Shown here piece by piece: positions 35,803 through 48,095 of a stretch of DNA of 64,000 nt. The stretch's first letter is position 1. Every line of letters starts with the position of its first letter. The stretch is from Lycium barbarum (Eukaryota > Streptophyta > Magnoliopsida > Solanales > Solanaceae). Both the position numbers and the translations under genes were made by a program. Where the stretch lies: assembly GCF_019175385.1 (NCBI RefSeq), contig NC_083339.1:81084120-81148119 (forward strand), in the 5' to 3' direction. Under the pieces are notes generated by a model. The model saw only the letters and a list, made by a program, of their open reading frames with translations, ran no database searches and was not told the DNA's origin.

Positions 35803-38041
35803 TGTTACACCCCGTATCTTCGAAGAAGCACTTACCAAATATGAAACATAAGTACGTTGAGCTATGGTCAAGTAAAAACCACTTTGGAATATAAGCAAGC
35901 ATTATTAAGTTTATTTAATGAGTGAAGGATGTATATAAGGTATACCGGAAGGTTTTATAAGGAAATGAGTGGAAGAAATGGAGTAGTACGACTTTGGAGA
36001 AAGGATGGGCAAAGTTTCGTGTGAAAATTTTAGTCCAACTTGAGGGAAGAATATCTCTTGGCATATGAAATATTTTAAGGTGTTTCAAAAGCCTAAAATG
36101 AAGTTTGTCGAGTGTAGTTTCCAACACAACAAACTGCTTGTCGATAGAACATCGGAGTAGAGAATTATGGACATTACAATTTCGGCTGACAAAGCAGAAG
36201 TGCGTGCTACAGTACTACTACAGTAACCGACTTGATATAGTACTGCTACAGAAAAATGCTACAGTGACCCAACCCGGATTTGAACCCTATAAAAAGGGTA
36301 ATAACCCCCTTATTTCATCAAATTTTCCTCGAAAATTCCAGAAATTAGAAGAGAGAAAGTGAGAGAAACAAAAGTGAGCAATTTTTAAGTAGCAGAGTAG
36401 TAGTTTAGGTCCGGGTAACGCATGGTTGTGATTCAATATTGTTTTGTAGTGGATTTTAGCGTGGATATTAAGGATATTGCTGTATTAACAAGAAATAAGG
36501 TATGAACCTTTTTATTTTGGTTTTACTTAACGCTTATTTACGGGGATAAAGCCGTTAAATAATGGTGTAGCGAATTTGTGAAGGGAGAAATGGGATAAAC
36601 ACCGTGTGAGGTGTTTTATGGAATACTTTGATGTTACCAATGATGTTATTGATGTTCGTATTGATGTTGTTGCTGTTGGTTGCTGAATTACGCCTTTGGG
36701 CCAGGCATATAAACATAGGAGATACTGCCGCAATTTTGGCAGATTCTAGAAACATTTATTTGAAGGATTAAGACAAGCGTATAAAGGTGAGTCTAACAAT
36801 AGTATAAATTTTCTTCAATATAGATTTATGAGCCTGGGAGGACAAGCGTTGAGTAGTTAAAGTTAAGGCGACAAAAAAAGGTATGTTAAGGCTAGTCCCT
36901 TTCTTTCAAAAGGCATGATTCCTATGTTATGATTCCATATATGTTTCCATAACCTTCTTACTTCCAAAATTTAGAAGTTCATGATTCTTAAAATCTTCTT
37001 ATGATACTAAAGATGAGATTTTTTTTCTATGATGATGATGATTTTAATTCTAGAAATTCCAAAGCTTATGATTTTAATGTCATTATGAGATTATTGAGCT
37101 TATTTCATGATTTTCTTGATTTTATTCATTATTGTTGATCTCACCTGATGATAATTGTTCCTTCAAGGTGAGATATATGTATATGTATATGTATATGGGG
37201 GATGTGGGGGAAGACGAGGCGTTATAGATACATGGCCACCTGATCATCTGGTATATTATGATATCGTCTTGGACGCGGGATGCCCGGACGCGGGATATAT
37301 GGTTAAATGGATCAGGTCGTTCGTTCCTCGGCACTATTATGTATATAATATATAGATGGATCGGGCCGTTCGTTCCGTGGCAAAATGATATACTTTTGGA
37401 TCGGGCTGCACGTTCCGCAGCAATTCTATTTTATGTATACGGATATGAGAAATGTTTTTATGAAAGGAAAGTTAAGCATGCATGGTATCCGCCTTGAGAG
37501 GCACTCAGACGTGCAGGTTACCCTTTTCCATCATGATATGCTCCATGTGTCTTATTATATTATTGTTCATGCCTTACATACTCAGTACTCCGTTCGTACT
37601 GACGTCCTTTCTTGTGGACGCTGCGTTCATGCCCGTAGGTAAACAGGTAGACGCGTCTGGCTTCTATGAGTTCCACCAGCGGCGTCTTGAAAGCGCTCCA
37701 ATTGTTCCAGAGCTACAGCTTATTGGTACTACTCTTGTGTAAATATTTGGGCACGATGAAACCCTGCCCCGTCCTCGTGGATTATGTATCTTATTTAGAG
37801 GCTCGTTGACAGATGTATGTGGGTAGATGTTTCGTAGCCTTGTCCATCCTTGCTGTTGTATAATATTTTTGTCAAGCTTATTTATATATGATTGCGAGCA
37901 TAACTATGGATAGCTATATTAAGTGAAATGCTCATAAATTATCTGTATGACCCACCTAGTAGTGAGAAAAGAATGTTAGATCAGAGGTGCTCGGTAAGCT
38001 AGTACTGGGTACCCATCATGGCCTCTAGCGGGGTCATGACA
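35803..38041 (+). repeat. Solo LTR F (2,239 bp) in E's LTR
   Basis: It starts TGTTACACCCCG and ends GGGTCATGACA, with flanks cacag (35798-35802) and cgcag (38042-38046), a 5-bp duplication with one change. The interrupted LTR is continuous in E's other copy. Up to about 37130 it matches element B's U3/R (CTACAGTACT repeats, TATAAAAA at 36288-36295, donor AAG|GTATGA with GT at 36500). After that it matches the hairpin zone and U5 of D/H/I instead. It is a recombinant LTR. Confidence 0.9.
36288..36295 (+). promoter_or_regulatory. TATA box of LTR F
   Basis: TATAAAAA followed by GGGTAA is the same box as in both LTRs of B, just downstream of the CTACAG repeats. Confidence 0.6.
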
Positions 38042-39735
38042 CGCAGGTCAGTACAAAACCACAGTACTGGTAGGTATCATAGGCCAACTAAGTATATCTA
38101 ACATAATTCAGACAATAAATCAAGATAAGCAGATAAATCAACAAGTATAAGTCAAACACAAGTCAGAACCAAGTACACGTCATCACCTATGTTGTAGCAT
38201 CAAAACCCAAGCGTGTCAAGTCTCAATATATTAAATCTGAAACCAAACAACACAAGTAAATCACCAGATCATCACAATATAAGCCATAATGCAATTCAAT
38301 GCCATGATGTATGAATGCAAATGCAATGTAGTGCTGGGTACATATGTACGCCGAACGGAAGTATCGACGTCTCGATAGCACAACCCAGGGTGACTCGCGA
38401 AGTCCATGTACTACTCATTCCAAATCTTTGCCCAACAGATGATATGAGACTCTGGATCATTACCCACGGAGGAATTTCATTAGCACGACCCATGGGGGAC
38501 CTACGGAGTCCATGTACCTCATGGTCTAGCAACAACCTCGGATACGACAACCACTCAACCACGATTCCGGAACAACCGTCGAATATCAGACCTGACATCA
38601 CTCTTCCAAACTGAGCCCAGCTTTTCATAGTATTTCCTCAAGTATCATCAATGTATAAACAGTATATCATAAAGGATGAGAATGCGTGCAATGTACGAGT
38701 CAACATCAATAATCAGATCAATATCACAAGTACCAAGCATGGGTACGCCAACAATATTATGAAAGACTACACAAGTCATAGAGAACACTATCCTTATATC
38801 AAATGTCAACAAACAAGCTACTACAATAGCATGATCAAGACATATCAATAGTCTCCAATATTGCTATCACTACTTGGCATCAAGACAACAACAATAGGAC
38901 AAATCAAGTTACAACACAACGGGGTGGCTAGCCCCAATCACACAACAGGGCCTAACCTAAGACAATATCAAACCCAACTTCACACTCGAAGGTTTACATG
39001 ATCTCTCCAACAATATCATCTAGATATATGCTTCGCTAAATGACGTCTCACCATAGGGTAAACCATAACCTACCTAGATGGCCGAACAACAAAAACGCTA
39101 ACAATTACTTCTTAGCCATTCCTTTCCACTGAGCCTCGATATCAAGAAAGTCTAAGCATATTCGAATCATGGAATTAGAATCAAGAAGAACACCAAAACC
39201 AACCCTACTTCTATCAAGACCCAAATCCCCAAACTATGGAATAAAGTTTATGAACTAAAAGGGTGAAATTAGGGATCTAAAGGTCTCAACATGAAATTAA
39301 ACCTCTAGATGATTAATTCTCATCATTAGCAAGCTAGAATAATCAACAATTTATTCTGATTCGGATTCTAAGCAAAAACCCCAAATTTGGGTATAAACCC
39401 GAACTCGTAAATCCACAAACTAGCCTCTAATTAAGAAGAAGTTATGAAATAAGGGTTATAATTGTCAATTCAATGCTTATAGAAGCTAACCCAACTAACA
39501 AATCATGATTTAGAAGCCTAGATAAAATATCCATTAAACCCACTTTAATCTTCCATTACTTGATAAACTAACAAGAGAAGGGATTCTAAGATGATTGGAA
39601 TAATGGAATAGCAAAGAGATTAGAAGGAATTACCACCAAGAATCCTCTAGAATTGTTCCCAAGAGCTCAATTTTCAAAATTGTAATAAATGAGTGACTTA
39701 AGCCATTTAACACTTAATGAACTAACCACCCGTCA

Positions 39736-40196
39736 GGCGAGGCTGTTGTAGAGTCATTCTATGGTGAGCACGATGACGGCCGCTGCCCGGATGTTCTTTC
39801 CTTTACATACTTGTCTTATTCTTATTTTGAAACAATTGTATTATGAGACTTTATCATCTTTCAGACTTGTAGTATTTAGTTAGTGCTCTTGTATGAATTA
39901 GACCAGATCTATGAGGTTGGAGTTAGTATTTCCGTACTTTATCTTATATGGATGATTTGAGACTTATTCTATATTTATTTCTTCCGCCTTTACTTAAATT
40001 GGTTATATTGGGATAAGGGTTCGCCTATCGCAGTAGGAATGATAGGTGCCCGCACGTCCTTGTAAAATGGTTCGTGATAAGTTGGTATCAGAGTCCTAGG
40101 TTACCCGGTCTATAATACAAAAACGTGTCTAGTAGAGTCTTATGGATCAGTACGATGAGCTTCGTACCTATCTGTGAGAGGCTATAGGACATTTAG
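39736..40196 (+). mobile_element. Element G, 5' remnant: LTR tail, primer site and leader
   Basis: 39736-40079 matches the last roughly 340 bp of G's 3' LTR (to 57335), ending CGTGATA in place of CGTGACA. TGGTATCAGAGT (40083-40094) is the primer site with one change at its end. The leader then runs to the target duplication tttag (40192-40196), where B is inserted, and resumes at 50526. Confidence 0.85.
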
Positions 40197-40666
40197 TGTT
40201 ACACCCCATATCTTCGAAGAAGCACTTATCAACTTTGAAACATAAGTACGTTGAGTTGTGGTTAAGTAAAACCACTTTGGAATATAAGGAGCAAGCATTA
40301 TTAAGTATATTTAATTAGTGAAGGATATATATAAGGTATACCGGAAGGTTTTATAAGGAAATGAGTGGAGGAAATGGAGTAGTACGACTTTAGAGAAAGG
40401 ATGGGTAATGTTTTGTGTGAAAATTTTGGTCCAACTTGGGAGACGAATATCTCTTAGCATATGATGTGTTTTAAGGTGAAACAAAATCCTAAAATGAATT
40501 TCATCGAGTATAGTTTCCAACGCAACAAACCGCTCGTCGATTGGAATTCGGAGTAGAGAATTATGGACGTTACAAGTTCAGCTGACAGAGCAGAAACGCG
40601 TGCTACAGTACTGCTACAGTACTGCTACAGTAAAATGCTACAGTAAACCGACCCGAATTTGACCCT

Positions 40667-40674
40667 TATAAAAA
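40667..40674 (+). promoter_or_regulatory. TATA box of B's 5' LTR
   Basis: TATAAAAA lies in CCCTTATAAAAAGGGTAAG, 40-60 bases downstream of the CTACAGTACTG repeats. This is the best promoter candidate in the window. Confidence 0.65.
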
Positions 40675-41360
40675 GGGTAAGAACCCCCTTTTTTTCACCA
40701 GATTTAGCCTAGAAATTTAAAGAGAGAGAGAATCAAAAAGTGAGCAATTTTCAAGTAGCGGAGTAGTGGTTTAGGTCCGGGCAGCGCATGGTTGTGACTC
40801 TAGTGTTGTTTTGCGGTGGATTTTAGCGTGGATACTGAGGATATTGCGGTCTTAACAAGAAAGAAGGTATGAATCTTTCACTTTTGGTATTATTTAAGAC
40901 TTAATTACGGAGATAAAGTCGTTAAATAATTGTGTAGTAAGTTGGTTAGTTATGGAAGTTGGAAAACAGCGTGTGGGCCGTTTTATGGTACATATTGGTG
41001 TTGGAAATGATGTTATTGATGTTGGTATTGTTGTTGTTGTTGTTGGTTGCTGAATTGAGATTCCTGTCTAGGCATATAAACAGGGGAAATGCTACCTGAT
41101 TTTCAGCAGGATATAAAATAGTTTGACTTGAGAGCTTAGCACAAATATACTACGATGAGTCTAACGATTGTGTGAATCCTCTTAAATGTAGACTTGCGAG
41201 CTCGGACGAATAAGTGTAGATAATTGGAGGCTGAACAGGTATGTTAAGGCTCGTCCCCTTTCTTTCAAAGGCATGATTCCTATGGTATGATTTCATAAAT
41301 GTTAACGTAACCTTCTTGTTTTCAAAAACTAAAAGTCTATGGTTCCAAAGTGTATTTAAA

Positions 41361-44108
41361 TGTCACGACCCAGCTAGGGGCCGTGACGGGTACCCGGGGC
41401 TGACCACCGAGCACCGCTCGTTCTACTACTCATCATACTCATTAAGCCTCCTTTTTCGTTCATAAACTCATAATCATAAGAAAATCATTTTCATTGAAGA
41501 ACATAAATACTTTTATATACATAAGCCCTTTGGCTATCAAAAGATAATGTACACATATCTACGTATATACAGTAGTGACCTTGTGAGACCATATAACCCA
41601 CACATACGTATCTACGAGCCTCTACTAAAGTACTAGACATATGGACGGGATAAGACCCCGCCGTGCCCAAAATATTTGTACATATGTATATACACAGAAG
41701 TATAAGCCCGATTAGCACCTCCGGAATAATGGAGTGCTTCTGCAAATATGCTGATAGCTCCTAAAGGTCTGCACCGTCTCCCTGTCTACCTGCGGGTATG
41801 AACACAGCGTCCAAAGAAAACGGACGTCAGTACAAATATTGTACTGAGTATGTAAGACATGAATGAAACAAACATAATAGAGAAATCATAAGTCATGAGG
41901 TGAAGGCAAAACCTGCGCGACCTTTAAGGGTGAATACATTTCACACATATATCACATATACATAATCGTCGTACATGAACCATCATAGCGTATACATCAT
42001 CATGTCATATAATTCATCATCGTAGTGTCGTAGCTTCTCATACACATAAAACATTATCCGTATTCGGCCACGTAGGGCTCGACAATATCCGTATTCGGCC
42101 ACATGGTGGCTCGACAGTATCCGTATTCGGCCACGTAGTGGCTCGACGATATCACATACATATCTTCCATATTCGGCCACGTAGTGGCTCGACCATATCA
42201 CATGCATCATACAAGGATCAATATATCTCATCATCATCATCATTGTCATCATATACATCTCATAAGCTTATCGTAACCTTTCATTAATGCACACATTTAA
42301 ATTTAAAGACAATCTATGAAAATCACATCGTATTCGTAGCATGAATTTCGTATAATTATCGTATGATAGTCTTTATAATCTTTGGGCTTAAGCTCATCAT
42401 TTCCATTATCATTTCTATAGCATATCTCTTACCTTTATCTCACATGAAATCCTTTATGAACATAGACTCGTAGTTTCTCGAAACATTTGTCATAGGACAT
42501 GCATTTAGGCTTATGAACAATCTATAACAATGTCGGGGTGACGTAAGGTCAAGAGCCCCCGCTTACATTATGAACGTTTATGAGTATCGTGCCTCGCCTT
42601 GATGGAAATAGAGCATAAGGCGAGTGTTAACAAAGATAACATCATTAGCCTTATAGGAACATCATGACACAATTTCTTGAATCGCTATACTCTAGCTCAT
42701 TATCATCACCATCATATTCATATGTAATTCAATATATTGAAGGACTCATAGGCTTCGTTTTGTAGAAGGATTATATAAGACTTGAAGGATTCATGCCTTT
42801 TGAAAGAAAATATAAGCCTTACATACCTTTTCCTTAAGTTATTCTACCGCTTGATCGTTCCTCTTCAATATTCGCGTCTTTACCTTCAAGAGAATTCGCA
42901 TCAACGTCAGTTAATCGACTATAAGAACGCATGACTATTTTCTAGGGAAAATTGGGCAGCATTTCCTTTGTTGCTACTACCTTTCCCATGTTTCATTTCA
43001 ATTACCATTTATTCACAACAACACTCACAATATCGTATCAACAATCGTCATTTATCTACATTTACCACATTCCACCATTTTTCTCCAATTTCTCCACATT
43101 TACGGGTTTTAGCTCATCGTCACATTTTCTCATACATCACACCTATTTTATGGTATACACATCATTTATAACATAGTCATACTCACAACACACTAACATT
43201 CATGATTCAATTCAACTACCATTCACTTATGGCACTATTCACTCATTTATGACCCATTTGCTATGCTTCTCTACAATTCGGGTATCTTAACCTTCCAATA
43301 ACTTAAACAACATGAAATGGTCATGAAACTTACCTTGGATGATGGTTGAAAAAGTCTTGAGTGGAGTTTCTCCTCTACCACCAAAACCCTATCTCCTCTC
43401 TTTTGGTTCTCTTTGAGGAAGATGAACTTTACTTGGGTTTCATACAGTTTGATTCATGGATTATGTGTTGTTGACCTTAGTTCCCCTTTGATTTCTCTTG
43501 TAGTTGAAGATTAGGGAGGGTTCTAGATGTTTCTTGAAGTGTAGAGTGAGAGTGGAATGAAAAATGAAATGAAAAAGGGGTCCTTATACTTAAACTTAAA
43601 TCTGCCCAACCATATTATACGGACCAAACATACGGTCCGTACTATTTATACGAACTGTATGTGTGGCCGTATGTTTGGTCCAGTAGCTGGTGGCCTTCTT
43701 GGCCAATTATACGGTCCAACATACGGCTGGTACAATTTATACGGTCCGTAGGTTGGGCCGTATAATGCCCAGTGATTCCGTTTTCGTTCTCGTCGCCCCG
43801 TTTGATCTCCGATCCTTATGGAACCTTCTTGGCACTTGTTTAACATCTCAATATCAATCTTAGGGGTGTTATTACTCTTCTCTAAGACATCATTATGCCA
43901 TCATAAACTTGTTGCTCGAAATCCTTATCCAATACACAATATATGGCTTTGCTTTCCTTAACAACTTTCTTTCCTTGCATTACATGCCTTTAAAATCTCG
44001 TTGAGGGTCATCTAATACTCTTTCTTACTCATCAAAACATCGCATATGCTATGTCCTCTGCTAGCCTGTTCCCTGTACATATACGGGGGATTTTTCCAAG
44101 GTGTAACA
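41361..44108 (-). repeat. Solo LTR I (2,748 bp) inside B's LTR
   Basis: On the minus strand it runs from TGTTACACCTTGG (44108) to GGCCGTGACA (near 41361). Flanks are ttaaa (41356-41360) and gtaaa (44109-44113); the undisturbed copy at 49420 reads gtaaa, which confirms a 5-bp duplication with one later change. It has palindromes of TACGGTCCGTA type (43610-43765), TATAAGGACC (43581-43588), a donor AAG|GTAAGT (43328-43336), repeats of CCACGTAGTGGCTCGAC (42055-42196) and AGTAC/GTACT (41829-41845). Confidence 0.93.
42055..42196 (-). repeat. Hairpin minisatellite in solo LTR I
   Basis: There are four units of about 37 bp containing TATTCGGCCACGTAGTGG and CTCGAC, each with a CCACNTAGTGG hairpin. 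It sits between the splice-donor zone and the AGTAC repeat, like the minisatellites of A and B. Confidence 0.8.
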
Positions 44109-44334
44109 GTAAAGCTATCCCTTCTTTCTTTATGGTATGAACTACATAAAGTGAGCGAAGGACGAACATACATGAATCCAATGAACTCTAATTCTCAGTG
44201 ATACTTGACATGATAGTTGTCTTTGATTCTCAAGTGTTGGTTCATTTTGATTATTCTGTTGAGTCTCAAATGATGATTTAGTTTGCATATGGTTGCTCAT
44301 GATATTTTACTCGTGCATAACGTTAATATATCAT

Positions 44335-44545
44335 TCACCGAGTCCTGGGCCGTGTACGTAATCGTGCAGAGTTTTATTGCATTGTTCACCGAGTCCCTCA
44401 CTAGAGGGCCGGGTACGTATTATATTTCACTGAGTCCCTCACTAGAGGGCCGGGTACGTATTATATTTCACTGAGTCCCTCACTAGAAGGCCGGGTACGG
44501 TATATGTATGATTATTTCACCGAGTCCCTCAAGAAGGCCGGGTAC
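44335..44545 (+). repeat. Hairpin minisatellite in B's 5' LTR (five units)
   Basis: The unit is about 42 bp with CACCGAGTCCCTCACTAGAG then GGCCGGGTACG; CCCTC/GAGGG forms a small stem. The 3' LTR (49650-49912) has six units. Confidence 0.85.
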
Positions 44546-45148
44546 GATAGATTATATATGCATGCATGACTTATCTTATAAGGCACAGATGCATTGGTAT
44601 CTTTGATCATCGTACTCGTCTCCTATCAACTTTTTGCTCAGCCATGATCTTCTTTATTGTACTTCATGCTTTACATACTCAGTACATTTTCTGTACTGAC
44701 CCCCTTTCTTCGGGGGCTGCGTTTCATGCCCGCAGGTACAGACACGCAGTTTGGTGATGCTCCGGCTTAGGACTTCTACCCAGCTCCATTGTTCCGGAGC
44801 TTGAGATATTTTGGGTACAGATCCTTTTGACATAGATTCTGCTATATTCTTAGAGGTCTGTAGACATATATGGGTTGTGTATATACAGTTTGGTCAGCTA
44901 TATCAATGTAGATCGTCTTGGACGTCCCCGTGTATAGTGGCAGCCTTGTCGGCTTGCATATTTGTTATGTTTTGGTTAACTGTGACTTCTCAGGAGACAG
45001 GTTCTTTCTGATGTAAGATATGATGAGTTCACAGCATGATTTTACAGAGTGCCACATTGTTTCAGTTTCAGTCTGATTATATCTAGCGGGTCGTAAATGG
45101 GTGCCCAGCTCGGGCACTAGTCATGGCCCATCGATTTGGATCGTGACA

Positions 45149-48095
45149 CAAGTGGTATCAGAGCAGTTCATCCTCGGAGTGTCTACAGACCGTGTCTAGT
45201 AGTGTCTTGTTTGTCGGTGTGTTATGCACCACATCTATAAACAGGAAGCTACAGGACATTTAGGATGTCAGCTTTCTTTCTGATCATAGATCGTGCAGTA
45301 GAGCCAATGATAGGAAAGCTCGTTCTTGGTACGATTTTTGTTAAATTGCTTTATTGTATTGGATAAGAGGACAAGTTCAGTTAATGGGAGCGTAAGTGAA
45401 GCTTCCAAGAGGGACGATGGGTAAGGCAAGGGACTATTTGAATAAAATTCGAAGGTAGGCATGCGAAAGGGATAAAGTATGGTAGTGTGAAACAAAAGAT
45501 GAATGTGTGGGGTCAGAAAACAGACTTCGATAAGTGGGACTAAGGGATAGTAATCACAAATAAGGATGTGAAGTAAGAGAGAGAATGATCAGGCCTTGCA
45601 ACGATACTAAGAGATTTCTAGCTCTCGAGAGGTGTACAAAGGGATAAATGTCATACTGGCACAGTTGCCTCAGAAATGGAGAAGCTTTCCTAAAATATGA
45701 TTTAAGAATAGAATGGATTTTGACGTTAAAAGGAATAGTTTACGAACGTTAGGGTCGATACTATAAAATAACAAGTGGAGAAGGCGCTAGGGGAGGAAGG
45801 AACTCAAAGAAGGTTTGAGGATGAAAGCAGGAAAGGTACACTAATGGGCTGGTCCAAAGAAGAAGAAAGGAAGAAAAGAAAAATTGAGCAATCACCAAGG
45901 ACAAGCGAGAGGTTAATGAACTAACAAAGCTGACCGGGAGGTAGTACATCAATGACATAGGATGAGGATAAGGAATACCGAGGTTTAATTATAAAGGAAA
46001 TAGAAGGATGTATGGGAAATATTCATGAGTATGGACAAGCCTTGGCGGCAGGAAGGAGAAGAAAGAAGAGGGTATATTTGCAAGGAATTCATGACATGAA
46101 CAAGAAGTGGCAGAACACTGGAACAACTACAACGCATAGGTGGGACGCAAATAGGTAGTCAAGGAAAATTTCAGATAAGTGAGCAAAGAGAATAAAAGGA
46201 TTGATAGTGGAAGGGGAAGAGTATAGCATATTAACCCTCAATGATATATTGTAGACGTAGAGTGAAACCGAAAACTCAGAGTAAGAAGAATTTCAATGAT
46301 AATAGTTGTGGAGGAAGACGAGGGATAAAAATAGCAAAGTGTGACCAAACGTTCCGTAAAATGTTTTGATGGATTCCAATGTTTCCATTAACCCGTTAAT
46401 TCGGGAAATGTTCAGTCATAAAAGGTAGAAGTAGAAAGGCCTTAAAAAAGGCAGCGAGAATGGATCTGTAATGCATAAGCGCTTCATTCAAATGCAAATC
46501 CCTCGATTAGCAGAAAGGAAAATAAGTCAAGCTATACGATGAGAGAATTCCGGGATTATAATAGACCAAAAGAGTCAAAGGATCGTTAGGGTAGGCCGAT
46601 GACTACTGATACTCGGGAGTTACTAGTGTATAAGAACACCCTTAAAAAGGGGAGAAGGGCAGATCTAGTCCTGAAACGAGGTATGGCATTGTCAAAAGTC
46701 CAAGGAAAGAAAGAGGTTAGCTTAAGGAGGCCAAAATTCGGGACGTAGTGACATACCAAGAATGCATTAAGAGGGAGCAGGAACGAATTAAAGATAAGCT
46801 TAGCACAAAGCAGGTATGAAAAGGAATTAAAATGGATCAAGAGAATACTTCATGCGGACGTGAGATATGATATTTCTAGACCAGGGAAATTTGTGTTGCA
46901 CCTAAATAGGCAGCGGCGTATCCTAAAGAGTAATAAAGAGAATAAGAAAGCTCTGCAAGCTAACTACAAAGAGAATTATGAAATGGATGATGAGTACAAA
47001 GGACACTTTGGGTTACAACAGAAGAAAATCTTGATATTAAAGGAAAAATATAAGAATCTTAACAAAAGGAGTAACGATAAGCGGTGTGGCGATCTCTAAA
47101 GAGAGGAAGAACGATGTGGGTGCAGATAGAAAGGCAGCAGCATCAATAGAAATTAGAAAGTATATCACGGGTCACTAACCATACTGAGCATAAGGGTATG
47201 TATTATAGAATTATATGAACCATCAGTGTAAGGTTATGCCCCACATATGGGAATGGACACACTGGAAAGCCAACAAGGAGTGACAGCTAACTAAGTGATC
47301 ACTGGAATAAGGAAGTCAAGGGTAAGTATATATTGCAAGATTTGAGGCAAAGGAATTAAAGGGTGAGTTTGACAAGAACTCGAAGATATTGTGAGCTACA
47401 GACCAGTTTGAACTATGATTATTGATTCATCGCAATATATAATCCTACTACGAGGAATAATTGAGATGGTGATGGAACATTAGGAATGTACGCATTTAAG
47501 AAATCGTATTGAAGATATGGTTATAACCTATCATGGAAAGGAATTAAGATGGATGGTTGAAGAAACGTAACCGTTAAGAGTAAGGATTTGTCAGTAGCAG
47601 AGTAACGTTGAACAAGCAACGGGACATTAGTATAAGAAAATCTATGATGAATCGAAAAGCTTGGCTGATGAATTACGAGGGGATAATCTAGCACGTATCT
47701 AAGCTCAACAAGTACAAGTAAGGATAGACAAGATAGCATCGGAGGAGTCAAAAAATAAAGAAGAAAGTGCGGTATTCGAGCAAGGGAGTTATCCGTTAAT
47801 AAAGAAATGAGGAACGAAGAGGAAGGACGCTCGCAGAACGGTCAGTAACCGTGGCGTGGCTAGTTAAACCACAGGAAGGAAGGTAGAATAAGAATGGAAT
47901 ACTAGCTAACTTGTATACATGAGGATTGAAGGTTGTACGACTCACAAATGAATTTGATAAGGAGCTAAGAAAGAGCAGGACGAAATTGACCAAATTATAC
48001 TATAAGTATATGGTAATCGAACAAAAATTCAATGAGGATATTGAGGATCGGCGCACTACAACATTCGAGGACGAATGTTTTTAAGGGGGGAAGGA
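45149..48095 (+). other. Element B non-coding interior
   Basis: The primer site TGGTATCAGAGC lies at 45153-45164. About 150 bases follow that match A's leader, then some 2.7 kb with strong purine excess on the sense strand and no recognisable retrotransposon domain. It ends with the AGGA-loop hairpin (48060-48079) and TTTAAGGGGGGAAGGA before the LTR. Small open frames (up to about 84 codons) are not supported by any motif. Confidence 0.8.
48060..48095 (+). other. Element B pre-PPT hairpin and polypurine tract
   Basis: AACATTCGAGGACGAATGTT (48060-48079) is followed by TTTAAGGGGGGAAGGA. It is the same as element A in opposite orientation. Confidence 0.85.

Larger units (their letters stand above)
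17596..39735 (-). mobile_element. Element E: decayed Tekay-type element carrying D and F
   Basis: The minus-strand order is: truncated 5' LTR (39735-35373, split by F), primer site (35358-35369), gag N-terminus (35159-34353), [element D inserted], gag C-terminus to integrase (24377-20266), hairpin, and 3' LTR (20167-17596). Host sequence joins cleanly across D and F. The coding part is riddled with stops and frameshifts. The LTR family is that of G and K. The right end is lost at the junction with G, so no target duplication can be read. Confidence 0.85.
35373..39735 (-). repeat. Element E 5' LTR, split by F and truncated
   Basis: 35373-35802 and 38042-39735 together match E's left LTR (17596 to about 19495). 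The U3 end of roughly 670 bp, with the ACCGCTATAGCGGT palindromes and the TGTAATGACC start, is missing. The sequence changes at CCCGTCA|GGC (39735/39736) to the tail of G's 5' LTR. Confidence 0.83.
40197..45148 (+). repeat. Element B 5' LTR, split by solo LTR I
   Basis: It runs from TGTTACACCCC to ATCGTGACA. 40197-41360 and 44109-45148 together match the 3' LTR except for a deletion of about 170 bp (positions 49227-49403 of the other copy). It has an 11-bp tandem repeat CTACAGTACTG (40603-40624 and following), TATAAAAA (40667-40674), a donor AAG|GTATGA (GT at 40867), the hairpin minisatellite and AGTAC/GTACT (44681-44697). Confidence 0.9.

Noticed and set aside
36527..36755. Minus-strand frames around 36.5-36.8 kb
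   Set aside because: They lie in solo LTR F antisense to its transcription, have no motif, and similar frames do not persist in B's matching LTR.
44335..44545. Regular repeats with short hairpins resembling a CRISPR array
   Set aside because: Units adjoin with near-identical sequence and no variable spacers. They lie inside an LTR and recur in its partner LTR, so this is a minisatellite.
45153..45164. tRNA-like match TGGTATCAGAGC as a tRNA gene
   Set aside because: Only the 12 bases complementary to the tRNA 3' end are present, immediately after an LTR. It is a primer binding site.
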